A stretch of DNA of 24,447 nucleotides from Clostridiales bacterium UBA1389 (lineage in GTDB: Bacteria; Bacillota; Clostridia; Oscillospirales; CAG-382): the NCBI GenBank assembly GCA_002305335.1, contig DBQR01000028.1, positions 43,143 to 67,589 of the forward strand, written 5' to 3'. The position numbers and the translations under genes are program-made. Below, piece by piece: positions 14,826 to 22,448 of this stretch. The notes under the pieces are model-generated. The model was not told the origin of the DNA. It ran no database searches and saw only the letters and a list, made by a program, of their open reading frames with translations. Every line of letters starts with the position of its first letter. Within the stretch, counting starts at the first letter, position 1.

Positions 14826-14847
14826 GACACGCAAAGCGTGTCTTTTT
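14826..14847 (+). terminator. Attenuator terminator 1
   Basis: GACACGC (14826-14832) pairs with GCGTGTC (14836-14842) around an AAA loop, followed by five Ts. It lies 15 nt after the stop of ORF2 and about 160 nt before the GTPase start. Confidence 0.78.
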
Positions 14848-14869
14848 CGTGCCTGAATAAAGCCGGAAA

Positions 14870-14905
14870 ACCGCGTAAACAGCAAAGGCTGTACGCGGTA
14901 TTTTT
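14870..14905 (+). terminator. Attenuator terminator 2
   Basis: ACCGCGT (14870-14876) pairs with ACGCGGT (14893-14899). After a two-A bulge, ACAGC (14879-14883) pairs with GCTGT (14888-14892) around an AAAG loop. The 12-bp stem is followed by ATTTTTA. It could back up terminator 1 or be a separate control step. Confidence 0.72.
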
Positions 14906-14937
14906 ATGCCCATTTTAAATTTTAAGGAGGTCAGTTT

Positions 14938-15054
14938 ATGCTTGTAACCGGACTTTGCTCCCGTGTGAATTTTTTATCCAATCAAACAATACGGAGGAAT
15001 ACAGACATTGAATATAACAGAAATTTACCCTTTGATTACAGAGGAATACCCTGA
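14938..15054 (+). CDS. Leader short ORF3 (38 codons), overlaps the start of the RsgA-RNHCP gene
   Basis: The ATG at 14938 has a perfect AAGGAGG 7 nt upstream, better than the site of the GTPase itself. The frame encodes a 38-residue peptide beginning MLVTGLCSRVNFLSNQ and ends at TGA 15052-15054. It runs through the GTPase start (15008) in a different frame. It may couple or compete with translation of the GTPase. I recognise no homology, and the second half is read over GTPase codons, so a functional peptide is doubtful. Confidence 0.4.
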   Translation: MLVTGLCSRVNFLSNQTIRRNTDIEYNRNLPFDYRGIP

Positions 15055-16447
15055 TAAAACCGCCGCCCGAATAACCGCCGTCCACCGGGACAGGTTCGAA
15101 ATCGAATGCGAATACGGCAGTGGTCTTGCGGTGCTAAAGAAAAGCGAATATTATTACGGCGGCGAAATCTTCCCCACCACCGGCGACTATGTGCTTGTCG
15201 ATTACAACGAAAGCGGGGAAAGCCGGATTGTTAAGACGCTGCAACGGAAATCGGTGTTCGCCCGCCTTGACCCTTCCTCCTCGGGGAATGCTCCCCAGGC
15301 GGTGGCGGCCAACTTTGATTATGTGTTCATTATCCAGTCCCTTGCCGGGGATTTCAACCCCAAAAGGCTGGAAAGGTATCTTTCCCTGGCGTGGCAGTCG
15401 GGGGGGATTCCGGCGGTGATTTTAACCAAAACCGACCTTGCGGAGGATTTTTCGACCCAGGTTCGCCTTGCCGAAAAAATTGCCGCCGGCGTTATGGTAT
15501 TTGCCGTGTCCTCGGTAACCGGCTACGGTATTGAGGAACTGAAAAAATACCTTAAACCGAATAAAACCGTTGTGTTTTTAGGTTCGTCGGGGGTGGGTAA
15601 GTCCAGCCTTGTGAACGCCCTTTCGGGGGAGGAAATCATGTCCACCGGAAGTGTGCGGGAATCCGACGGCAGAGGCCGCCATACCACCACCGCAAGGCAG
15701 CTTATAACCCTGAAATCCGGCGTTTACATTATCGACACCCCCGGCATGAGGGAAATCGGTATGTGGGATGCAGCCGACGGAATCGACAGAAGCTTTGCGG
15801 ACGTGGAACAGTTTTTCGGTAAATGCCGTTTTCGGGACTGCCGCCACCGGAGCGAGCCGGGATGCGCCGTAAAGCAGGCGATATCGGAAGGGAAGCTGTC
15901 CCGGGAAAGATGGGAAAGCTATCTTGAACTGAAAAACGAATCCAAATATACCGAAGACAAGGTAAAAGCAATCCGGGAGAAGGAATTAAAATTCAAGGGG
16001 ATTGCAAAACAGCAGAGAAATAAAAGTAAAGAGGTTTTTAAGTCCCCGGGGGAGGTAGCCGAAAATAAGTCAGACTACCGCTATAACCCCTGTAACGAGG
16101 GTTTTGAGTGTATAAACTGCAAAACCACGGTTTTCCCGGAGGGGGCGGGGAGCAGCCACCGCAACCACTGCCCCAACTGCCTGTGCAGCCTTCATGTGGA
16201 TATTACCCCGGGGGACAGGGCGTCCCCCTGCAAAGGGATAATGGACCCTATCGGCGTCTGGGTAAGAAACAACGGGGAATGGGCGGTCATCCACCGGTGT
16301 CGGGAGTGCGGCAAGTTATCGTCAAACCGGATTGCGGCGGACGACAACCCGTTAATGCTAATGTCAATTGCGGTAAAACCCCTTGCAAAACCGCCTTTCC
16401 CGCTTGAAAGAACCATCCCCTTTCCGGGTAAGAAAGTTAAGGAATGA
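15008..16447 (+). CDS. rsgA: RsgA-type circularly permuted GTPase fused to a C-terminal RNHCP zinc domain
   Basis: RsgA GTPases bind the 30S subunit late in assembly. The 479-residue product shows an N-terminal OB-like region (about 1-90), then the permuted G motifs: TKTD (140-143, G4), SSVTG (168-172, G5), GSSGVGKSS (192-200, P-loop) and DTPGMRE (243-249, G3). Next is the RsgA zinc site CRFRDCRHRSEPGC with Cys273, Cys278, His280 and Cys286. A basic linker leads to an RNHCP domain (about 358-450) with CINC, HRNHCPNC, the naming motif at 385-389, and CREC as likely zinc ligands. The usual RsgA is about 290-350 residues, so this is a fusion paralogue. TTG 15008 is preceded by GGAGG at 10 nt; no ATG lies upstream in frame before a stop. 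The leader suggests induction when translation is disturbed. Confidence 0.92.
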   Translation: MNITEIYPLITEEYPDKTAARITAVHRDRFEIECEYGSGLAVLKKSEYYYGGEIFPTTGDYVLVDYNESGESRIVKTLQRKSVFARLDPSSSGNAPQAVAANFDYVFIIQSLAGDFNPKRLERYLSLAWQSGGIPAVILTKTDLAEDFSTQVRLAEKIAAGVMVFAVSSVTGYGIEELKKYLKPNKTVVFLGSSGVGKSSLVNALSGEEIMSTGSVRESDGRGRHTTTARQLITLKSGVYIIDTPGMREIGMWDAADGIDRSFADVEQFFGKCRFRDCRHRSEPGCAVKQAISEGKLSRERWESYLELKNESKYTEDKVKAIREKELKFKGIAKQQRNKSKEVFKSPGEVAENKSDYRYNPCNEGFECINCKTTVFPEGAGSSHRNHCPNCLCSLHVDITPGDRASPCKGIMDPIGVWVRNNGEWAVIHRCRECGKLSSNRIAADDNPLMLMSIAVKPLAKPPFPLERTIPFPGKKVKE

Positions 16448-16455
16448 AATAAATC

Positions 16456-16483
16456 ACCGCCTGTGCCGCTTGGCACAGGCGGT
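16456..16483. terminator. Bidirectional hairpin between the GTPase and lipoprotein genes
   Basis: ACCGCCTGTGCC (16456-16467) pairs perfectly with GGCACAGGCGGT (16472-16483) around GCTT. The 12-bp stem lies between two convergent stop codons. T-runs on both sides are interrupted, so efficiency may be moderate. Confidence 0.75.
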
Positions 16484-16491
16484 ATGGTTAT

Positions 16492-19206
16492 TTAATCGTA
16501 ATTTCCGGCAATCTTCATGTCATAATACTCAAAACGGCTTTTTATATAATCTATATATTCATGGCTTACTCCATTATCCTGATAGGCAGTGGAAAGGTTA
16601 AGATACTTCCCGTTGAACTCGATATAAAACCAGTTTACAAATGTGAGTTTTCCGTCGTTACTCTCTTGGAACAGGGTATTATTGTTTAGATAAAATCTTA
16701 CTTCCTTGTCAAGACCGGGAAATTCATAGTCGGCGTACCACAACTCAATGGGATTGAACGAATCCACATCAACTTCCCCGACATAGCCCGTGCCCTTCAA
16801 AACCCTGTTTTTGAAGTTTACCGGCAGCAGATAATCTATTTCAATATCGGGATTTTTTACCTTTTCAAAGACATAATCCCACTTGTTTTCGGGGTCTTCC
16901 TTCCTCAGGTACCAGTCTTTCCCGTTGAAGTAATAATTTTTATCCGATGCTCTGTCGAAATATTCGATTTTGTTCTGATAAAAATTATAATGGTATTTCG
17001 GTTCATACACCCTTCCATCGTCATTTTCTATGTAGTACAGGTAGACTTCAAACAGCTTATCGTCTAAAAGCGTTTCCTCCAGGGTTTTGTCGAAGGCTTC
17101 TCCCCCGATCCAGTTGAAACGCATAAAGTCATAAAATCGTGAATCCTCTGTGGTGGTTTGTATCTCGATATAATAAATCCCGTCGCCGTAGTACACATAA
17201 CGCAGTTCATCGTCATCGTTGAAGAAGAAGTAAATATTTGTATCGTATCCTTCGACGGAGTATTCCTCGTATGTAAATTCCGCATAGGGTTTAATCCGGG
17301 CTGTTCCGTATTCCGCCAAAAGGTCATACATGGTGATAAAACTGTACCTGAGATAAGCCCTTACCCTTCCCGAACGGATAAACCTACGGTTTTCAAGATA
17401 TATAAGGGGGGGACAGCTCACCTTTTCCTCAAGCTGGCTTTCGGTTAATTCGGTTGCCGTATAGGAATCGGTTACATACAGTCCGTTTCCCCCCAAATGT
17501 TCCCTTTTAATTACCGAAAACCATTCGAACCCGTCAAAAAACAGGTATTCGTTGACATAAATGCTGCCTTCCGAAGACCGGGATAACGGAATAAAGGTTC
17601 TGCCGTTGTAGGATCTGAATTCGGCGTATATGTCATCATCTATATCGGATATGCTGAAATAATTGCTCCCTTTACCTCCCGGAAGCCAGCCGAAACAGTT
17701 TTCCGCCAGTTTCCCCTTGGTGTCCTTAAACGTTTCCAAAAACTTAACGGTTCCCGGAGGGTTTTCGGGATCGGCCAAACCGTCGCCGCCCACAAATAAG
17801 TCTATGCTCTCAAAGTATACGACCCTTATCCATTCCCGTTCATAAATGTCAGGCTCGTCATCCCAGTATTCGATATCTATGAATTGAAGGTTTTCATCAT
17901 CTGCCAAAAAGATTTCATTTTCATTGTAGTAAAGCCTTATCTGAATTCCCAGGTCGGGGAAGGAATAATCCGCATATTCACAGAAGATTTGTGAAAATTC
18001 CCCCCTTTGGATTTCCAGAACCTTTCCCGAACCCAGAAAGACCCGGTTTTCAAGGTATTTTTCAAGTAGGAAATTCAGTTTGAAATCAATTTTTTCGGCT
18101 TTTTCATAGCTTGATGTCACACTGTTGTTTCCGTTAATCCGGTTTATTATTTTATACCAGTCTGTGCCGTTGAAGTAATATGCATTTTCCGAATCGTCTT
18201 CAAAGCAGACTATCCTGTCGTCATAACAGACTATGTTGCTAAGGTTGTAATATTTTTGCAGATCGAAGATCGTAAGACTTATTTTTTTTATGTTTTCGGT
18301 AAGGAAATTTTCTTCGATAAGTTTGTCGAAATGGCTCCTGTCCGCCCAGTAAAGATTGGTAAACAGGGCCTTATAATATTGCGCTGTTTCCACAGAGGGA
18401 GTAATAATGTATATAACGCCGTTATAATAAACATAACGAAGTTCATTTTCACCGTTGAAAAGGAAATAAAGGTTATTTTCAAACCCCTCAAAGGAGTATT
18501 CTTCGTAGGTCAGATCCGCATAGTCTTGGCTTTTACCGTTTACGATAAGGTCGTCTTCTGTATAACTTTCGTTCGGAAGGAAGGCCCTTACAATTCCCGA
18601 CTTAACGAATGAACCTTTTTCCCAGTTGATAAACTGGGCAACCGCAGCTTTCCCGGTTATTTCGCCAACAGTAACCGGTATTGCCGTAGTGGAAACATTT
18701 ACTGCTCTGATCCCTTCGTTTGTACTTTCAATATAGTCTTTTTCAACGGCAAAGGTCCATTCGCTGCCGTTGAAATAAAATTTTTCGTGTACGTTTATTT
18801 CGCCTTCCTTATATTCCGGCAAATCAATAATTATTTTATCGTCAAGGTATTGATATTCATAATACCCGTATTCCCCGGGTTCCCTGATAAATACCCTGTA
18901 TTGCTTTTCCGTATTCTTAAGAGGAAGTAAAATTTCCTTCGCCAGTTCCCCTCCGGTGTCGTTTTTCTGATTCGAAAATACAACCGTCCCTGCGGGGGAC
19001 TGTTCCGGCAGGGTTTCGCTTACGTCTTCAGTCGTCGAACTGTCGCTTACGTCTTCAGTCGTCGAACTGTCGCTTATACTGTCGTTTTCGCTTAATTCCC
19101 CCCGGCTTGAATCACCGCTGGAATCATTACCGGCCTTTTTACATCCGGAAAGAATCATTACAAGAATAAGTATAAATAATAAAACCAAAAGCAACCGTTT
19201 CTTCAT
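16492..19206 (-). CDS. Large lipoprotein made of two copies of a ~410-residue unit
   Basis: The 904-residue protein begins with a lipoprotein signal (MKKRLLLVLLFILILVMILS, then GC), so Cys22 should be lipidated and the protein held outside the membrane. A Ser/Asp/Glu-rich linker (about 25-68) contains SDSSTTEDV twice. The rest consists of two similar halves, about 71-475 and 484-900. Matching pieces include GTVVFSN/GTVKFLE, LTYEEYSFEGFENNLYF/FTYEEYSVEGYDTNIYF, LRYVYYNGVIYI/LRYVYYGDGIYYI, YYFNGTDWY/YYFNGKDWY and YADYSFPDLG/YADYEFPGLD. No enzyme motif is seen; acidic aromatic beta-rich repeats suggest binding or structure. GGAG lies before ATG 19206. The Lnt homologue in this window could act on it. 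Confidence 0.88.
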   Translation of the reverse strand: MKKRLLLVLLFILILVMILSGCKKAGNDSSGDSSRGELSENDSISDSSTTEDVSDSSTTEDVSETLPEQSPAGTVVFSNQKNDTGGELAKEILLPLKNTEKQYRVFIREPGEYGYYEYQYLDDKIIIDLPEYKEGEINVHEKFYFNGSEWTFAVEKDYIESTNEGIRAVNVSTTAIPVTVGEITGKAAVAQFINWEKGSFVKSGIVRAFLPNESYTEDDLIVNGKSQDYADLTYEEYSFEGFENNLYFLFNGENELRYVYYNGVIYIITPSVETAQYYKALFTNLYWADRSHFDKLIEENFLTENIKKISLTIFDLQKYYNLSNIVCYDDRIVCFEDDSENAYYFNGTDWYKIINRINGNNSVTSSYEKAEKIDFKLNFLLEKYLENRVFLGSGKVLEIQRGEFSQIFCEYADYSFPDLGIQIRLYYNENEIFLADDENLQFIDIEYWDDEPDIYEREWIRVVYFESIDLFVGGDGLADPENPPGTVKFLETFKDTKGKLAENCFGWLPGGKGSNYFSISDIDDDIYAEFRSYNGRTFIPLSRSSEGSIYVNEYLFFDGFEWFSVIKREHLGGNGLYVTDSYTATELTESQLEEKVSCPPLIYLENRRFIRSGRVRAYLRYSFITMYDLLAEYGTARIKPYAEFTYEEYSVEGYDTNIYFFFNDDDELRYVYYGDGIYYIEIQTTTEDSRFYDFMRFNWIGGEAFDKTLEETLLDDKLFEVYLYYIENDDGRVYEPKYHYNFYQNKIEYFDRASDKNYYFNGKDWYLRKEDPENKWDYVFEKVKNPDIEIDYLLPVNFKNRVLKGTGYVGEVDVDSFNPIELWYADYEFPGLDKEVRFYLNNNTLFQESNDGKLTFVNWFYIEFNGKYLNLSTAYQDNGVSHEYIDYIKSRFEYYDMKIAGNYD
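19021..19074 (-). repeat. Perfect 27-bp tandem duplication inside the lipoprotein linker
   Basis: Positions 19021-19047 and 19048-19074 are identical. The unit encodes nine residues (SDSSTTEDV) and keeps the frame. Copy number may vary between strains. Confidence 0.9.
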
Positions 19207-19236
19207 TCTTACTCTCCAAAAACTGTATTCTATACT

Positions 19237-19264
19237 ATTATATACATATATGCTATAATATCAA
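19237..19264 (-). promoter_or_regulatory. Sigma-A promoter of the lipoprotein gene
   Basis: On the minus strand TTGATA (19259-19264) and a perfect TATAAT (19237-19242) are spaced by 16 bp, placing the start about 25 nt before the ATG at 19206. Confidence 0.68.
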
Positions 19265-19421
19265 TATTTTTCGATATTTTTTTATATAATTCGCAAATTA
19301 ACCCTTTTCCGTCAGTTTTTGCAAAAAAGCAGGATGCAGTTTAATCTTTCGCAACATGGCATAAAAATTCAGCCTTTGCAACAATTATATTTGTAAATTA
19401 CAATGAAATCCCGGTAAATAC

Positions 19422-19449
19422 TTGATTTTTTAATTCAGCGTGCTATAAT
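19422..19449 (+). promoter_or_regulatory. Extended -10 promoter of the T-box/valS unit
   Basis: TTGATT (19422-19427) and TATAAT (19444-19449) are spaced by 16 bp, with TGC before the -10 box. The start near 19456 leaves room for the full T-box leader. The 157 bases before it (19265-19421) are AT-rich and show nothing assignable. Confidence 0.78.
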
Positions 19450-19455
19450 AGTCAA

Positions 19456-19751
19456 AAATCGAATATCCCAAAGGCAATGACGGGGAGGAGTAACCGACAT
19501 TCGGATGCTGAGAGAGAAGGCGGCAGGTGTAAGCCTTCGTGAAGATGGCGGCGAAGTAGCCCCCGAGCTGTGAACCGAACGGGGAAATTTTTCTTCCCCA
19601 AGTAGACTTCAACGGTGTTTTCCCCCGTTATCGGGAAAACGGTATCGGATAAAGACTTATCCCGTACCGGTTAAGAGCGGAATTCATATTCCGAATTCGG
19701 GTGGTACCGCGGACAACCGTTCGCCCCGAAGCGTAACGCTTCGGGGCTTTT
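19456..19751 (+). promoter_or_regulatory. T-box riboswitch controlling valS, valine specifier GTA likely
   Basis: The leader shows the standard T-box parts. The stem I base is GGGGAGGAGTAAC (19482 on), the distal loop parts are AGAGAGAAGG and GGCAGGTGTAAGCC, and the T-box itself is GGGTGGTACCGCGG (19699-19712), followed by a terminator. The UGGU bulge (19702-19705) is complementary to the ACCA end expected for a tRNA with discriminator A, as in tRNA-Val. In the specifier loop region GCGAAGTAGCCCCCGAGC, GTA at 19556-19558 is in the expected place and is a valine codon, matching the gene downstream. Uncharged tRNA-Val should stabilise the antiterminator and turn valS on. Confidence 0.93.
19723..19751 (+). 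terminator. T-box terminator upstream of valS
   Basis: GCCCCGAAGCG (19723-19733) pairs with CGCTTCGGGGC (19737-19747) around TAA, followed by four Ts. It is the default OFF structure of the T-box. Confidence 0.88.
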
Positions 19752-19776
19752 AATTTATACATTTCAGGAGGTTTTT

Positions 19777-22137
19777 ATGGAAAAGAAATATAATTCCGCC
19801 GAAGCCGAAGGGCAGATGCGGGAATTCTGGGAAAAGGAAGATATCTACAAATTCGATAAAACAAGGGAGGGGGAAATCTATTCCATCGACACCCCGCCCC
19901 CCACCGTTTCCGGCAGCCTTCATATAGGGCATATTTTTTCCTACACCCAGGCGGAAATGATTGCCCGCTACAAGCGGATGAAGGGGTTTAACGTGTTTTA
20001 CCCCTTCGGGTTCGACGATAACGGCCTGCCTTCCGAAAGGCTGGTGGAAAAGGAAAAGGGGATATTCGCAAAGGACAAACCCAGAAGCGAGTTTGCCGAA
20101 ATCTGCCTGTCAACAGTTAAGAAATACGAAGGGGAATTCAGGGAATTATACAGTTCCCTCGGCTTTTCCGCCGACTGGCGTCTTCAGTACGAAACCATTA
20201 ACCCCAATGTTATAAAGCTTTCCCAAAAGCTGTTTCTCGACCTTATCAAAAAGGGAAGGGCCTACTCAAAGGATTCGCCGGTTTTATGGTGCAGCGAATG
20301 CCGGACCTCCATCGCTCAGGCGGAACTGGAGACAAAGGATATAGAAAGCAGTTTCAACTTCATTCCCTTTTATGCGGGGGATGTCCCCCTAATTGTTGCC
20401 ACCACCCGCCCCGAACTGCTTTTCGGTTGCGTATGCCTCTTTGTCAATCCCGGGGATGAAAGGTATTCGGAATTTGTGGGGAAATCCGTCCGTGTTCCCC
20501 TGTATGATTACGAAATCCCGGTCATTGCCGACGAAAAGGCGGACATGGAAAAGGGCACCGGTGCGGTTATGTGCGCCACCTACGGGGACTTTACCGATAT
20601 GGAATGGGCGGAAAAGTACGGTCTTCCCTACCGGAAGGTGATTTGTCCCGACGGGCGGATTGACGAAAACGTTCCCTTTATCGGGGGGATGAAGGTTAAC
20701 GCCGCAAGGCAAAAAATCATTGAGCTGTTGCGGGAAAAGGGATTGCTTATAAAGTCGGAAACCATAACCCACACCGTGGGGGTTCACGAAAGATGCAGGA
20801 AGGAAACCGAAATTATCCCCTCCCGCCAGTGGTATATTGATATTTTAAAGGAAAGGGACACCTTTCTGAAAGCCGCCGACGAAATAAACTGGTACCCTTC
20901 CCAGATGAAGGACAGGTATGTTGCCTGGGTTTCCAACCTGAAATGGGACTGGTGCATTTCCCGTCAGAGGTATTTCGGAATTCCCTTCCCCGTCTGGTAC
21001 TGCAAAAACTGCCAAAAGGCATATTTTGCAAAAGAAGAGGACTTGCCGGTAAATCCCCTTGAAAGGGATTTCAATGGCGTCTGCGAATGCGGCTGCAGTG
21101 AATTCCTCCCGGAACGGGGGGTGCTTGACACCTGGGCAACTTCCTCGGTTTCTCCTCTCATTAATGAGATGACCTCGGGAATTCCCCTTGTCCCCATGGG
21201 TATGAGGCCCCAGGCACACGAAATAATCAGGACCTGGACCTTTTATACCATAGTAAGGAGCCTTTACCATACCGGCAATCTCCCATGGAAGGATATAATG
21301 ATTAGCGGCTTTGTCCTTGCCAAAAAGGGGGAAAAGTTCAGCAAATCCAAAGCCAATGCCGGCGACGAACTGTCGCCTTCGAACTTGATAAAAAATCACT
21401 CCGCCGACGCCCTGCGCTACTGGGCGGGGAGTGCGAAATTAGGGAGCGACACCTTTTTTTCGACAGACGACCTTGCGGTGGCAAAGCGGTTTCTGACAAA
21501 GCTGTGGAACGCCAGCCGGTTTGCCATAGGCCATCTCAATGACATTGATTTATCGAATAAACCCGGACTGCTGCCGGTGGACAGGTGGATAATCGCACGA
21601 ACCGACGAAACCATAATAAAAGCCTCAAAGCTGCTTGACGAGTACGAAATCGGTCTGGCAAGACAGGAAATAGACGAGTTGTTCTGGAAGGATTTCTGCG
21701 ACAATTACATCGAGATAGCCAAAGAAAGGCTCTACCGTCCCGATTTACACGGTATTGAGGAAAGAAAAAGCGGGCAGTTTGCGTTGTATTATACCCTGCT
21801 TAATATTTTAAAGCTGTACGCAATCTATGTTCCCCATATTACCGATTATATCTACCGGCAGTTTTTTGTCGGGTTTGAAAAGGAAAAGTCGATTCATCTT
21901 TCAAAGTGGGAAAAGCCGGAATGTCCCGAAAGCATTATTCTTGAGTTCGGGAAAACGTTGAAGGATGCGGTTTTTGAAGTCAGGAAATATAAAACCGAAA
22001 ACCGGCTTTCCCTGTCGGCAAAGATAGAGGTTATGACGGTTAAAACAACGAAGGAACTTCTGCCCTTGTTTAAGGAAAGCGAGTTTGATTTGCTTGCCTG
22101 TTCGGGAGCCGACAGAATCGAGTATGTTGAGGGCTGA
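19777..22137 (+). CDS. valS: Valyl-tRNA synthetase, short archaeal-like type
   Basis: The 786-residue class I synthetase joins valine to tRNA-Val. The HIGH signature is LHIGH (48-52) and the KMSKS signature is KFSKS near residue 520. The editing domain carries IVATTRPELLFGC, and DTWATSS lies before the second signature. FDDNGLPSERLVEKEKG and KFSKSKANA resemble the archaeal/alphaproteobacterial ValS type rather than the usual Firmicutes type (FDHAGIATQ, about 880 residues). The protein ends soon after the anticodon-binding region and lacks the C-terminal coiled-coil arm of the usual bacterial form. GGAGG lies just before the ATG. The valine T-box upstream supports the specificity. Confidence 0.94.
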   Translation: MEKKYNSAEAEGQMREFWEKEDIYKFDKTREGEIYSIDTPPPTVSGSLHIGHIFSYTQAEMIARYKRMKGFNVFYPFGFDDNGLPSERLVEKEKGIFAKDKPRSEFAEICLSTVKKYEGEFRELYSSLGFSADWRLQYETINPNVIKLSQKLFLDLIKKGRAYSKDSPVLWCSECRTSIAQAELETKDIESSFNFIPFYAGDVPLIVATTRPELLFGCVCLFVNPGDERYSEFVGKSVRVPLYDYEIPVIADEKADMEKGTGAVMCATYGDFTDMEWAEKYGLPYRKVICPDGRIDENVPFIGGMKVNAARQKIIELLREKGLLIKSETITHTVGVHERCRKETEIIPSRQWYIDILKERDTFLKAADEINWYPSQMKDRYVAWVSNLKWDWCISRQRYFGIPFPVWYCKNCQKAYFAKEEDLPVNPLERDFNGVCECGCSEFLPERGVLDTWATSSVSPLINEMTSGIPLVPMGMRPQAHEIIRTWTFYTIVRSLYHTGNLPWKDIMISGFVLAKKGEKFSKSKANAGDELSPSNLIKNHSADALRYWAGSAKLGSDTFFSTDDLAVAKRFLTKLWNASRFAIGHLNDIDLSNKPGLLPVDRWIIARTDETIIKASKLLDEYEIGLARQEIDELFWKDFCDNYIEIAKERLYRPDLHGIEERKSGQFALYYTLLNILKLYAIYVPHITDYIYRQFFVGFEKEKSIHLSKWEKPECPESIILEFGKTLKDAVFEVRKYKTENRLSLSAKIEVMTVKTTKELLPLFKESEFDLLACSGADRIEYVEG

Positions 22138-22144
22138 TTAATAT

Positions 22145-22169
22145 TCCGCCGGTGAAAACCGGCGGATTT
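22145..22169 (+). terminator. Intrinsic terminator of valS
   Basis: TCCGCCGGT (22145-22153) pairs with ACCGGCGGA (22158-22166) around a GAAA loop, followed by TTTC. It starts 8 nt after the stop codon; the T-run is short. Confidence 0.72.
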
Positions 22170-22229
22170 CATCCGACCGTACGGGAGGATTTCATTACGC
22201 TTCTCACCCGCATTTGCGGCACTGCCCCT

Positions 22230-22280
22230 CATCCGTCAGCCTTCGGCTGACACCTTCCCCGAAAGTCGGAAGGCTTTTTT
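22230..22280 (+). repeat. 51-bp interspersed two-hairpin element, copy 2
   Basis: This copy matches 10270-10320 at 49 of 51 positions. Its first hairpin loop is C-UUCG-G instead of C-UGCG-G, so the UNCG tetraloop is kept. The other difference lies in the loop of the second hairpin. It ends in GGAAGGC and six Ts like the first copy and also sits between convergent genes. Confidence 0.85.
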
Positions 22281-22421
22281 ATATTCCGCCTCTCTGCCAC
22301 AACATCAACCAATTTCCATCTGCTGTGTTGCTGGCAGATGATATCCGCCCCTACGGGTTTATAATATATTATTTGTTAAAGTAATTACATGAAGCATTAA
22401 ACCAAAGTGCGGGTATTATTG

Positions 22422-22448
22422 AAAAAGTGCGGTTTCCCGCACTTTTTT
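22422..22448. terminator. Bidirectional terminator closing the aro operon
   Basis: AAAAAGTGCGG (22422-22432) pairs with CCGCACTTTTT (22437-22447) around TTTC, giving a T-run on both strands. It overlaps the stop codon of the DAHP synthase gene. Confidence 0.85.

Larger units (their letters stand above)
14678..15007 (+). promoter_or_regulatory. Translation-responsive attenuator leader of the RsgA-RNHCP gene (candidate)
   Basis: The leader holds, in order, short ORF1 (14713), short ORF2 (14773), terminator 1 (14826-14847), terminator 2 (14870-14905) and short ORF3 (14938) with a perfect Shine-Dalgarno site. The segment 14827-14836, most of the 5' arm of terminator 1, can pair in two other ways. 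It can pair with 14786-14796, 10 bp with one bulged C. It can also pair within 14803-14815, giving 12 bp in total with an internal loop and a bulge. Both partners lie inside ORF2, and the second includes its last codons and stop. Ribosomes finishing ORF2 would cover the partners and let the terminator form. Stalled or absent ribosomes would allow antitermination. This logic is known from ermK-, vmlR- and bmrCD-type leaders, but its use here is inferred from pairing only. Confidence 0.7.
22138..22446. other. Intergenic region between convergent valS and aro genes
   Basis: The 309 bases hold the valS terminator, the second copy of the 51-bp two-hairpin element, a CGCCCCTACGGG piece at 22346-22357 and the terminator shared with the aro operon. 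I see no ORF with a credible start here. The AT-rich part at 22358-22420 shows nothing assignable. Confidence 0.6.

Noticed and set aside
20845..21399. Minus-strand ORF of 184 residues
   Set aside because: It is antisense to valS, with no start site or family motif of its own.
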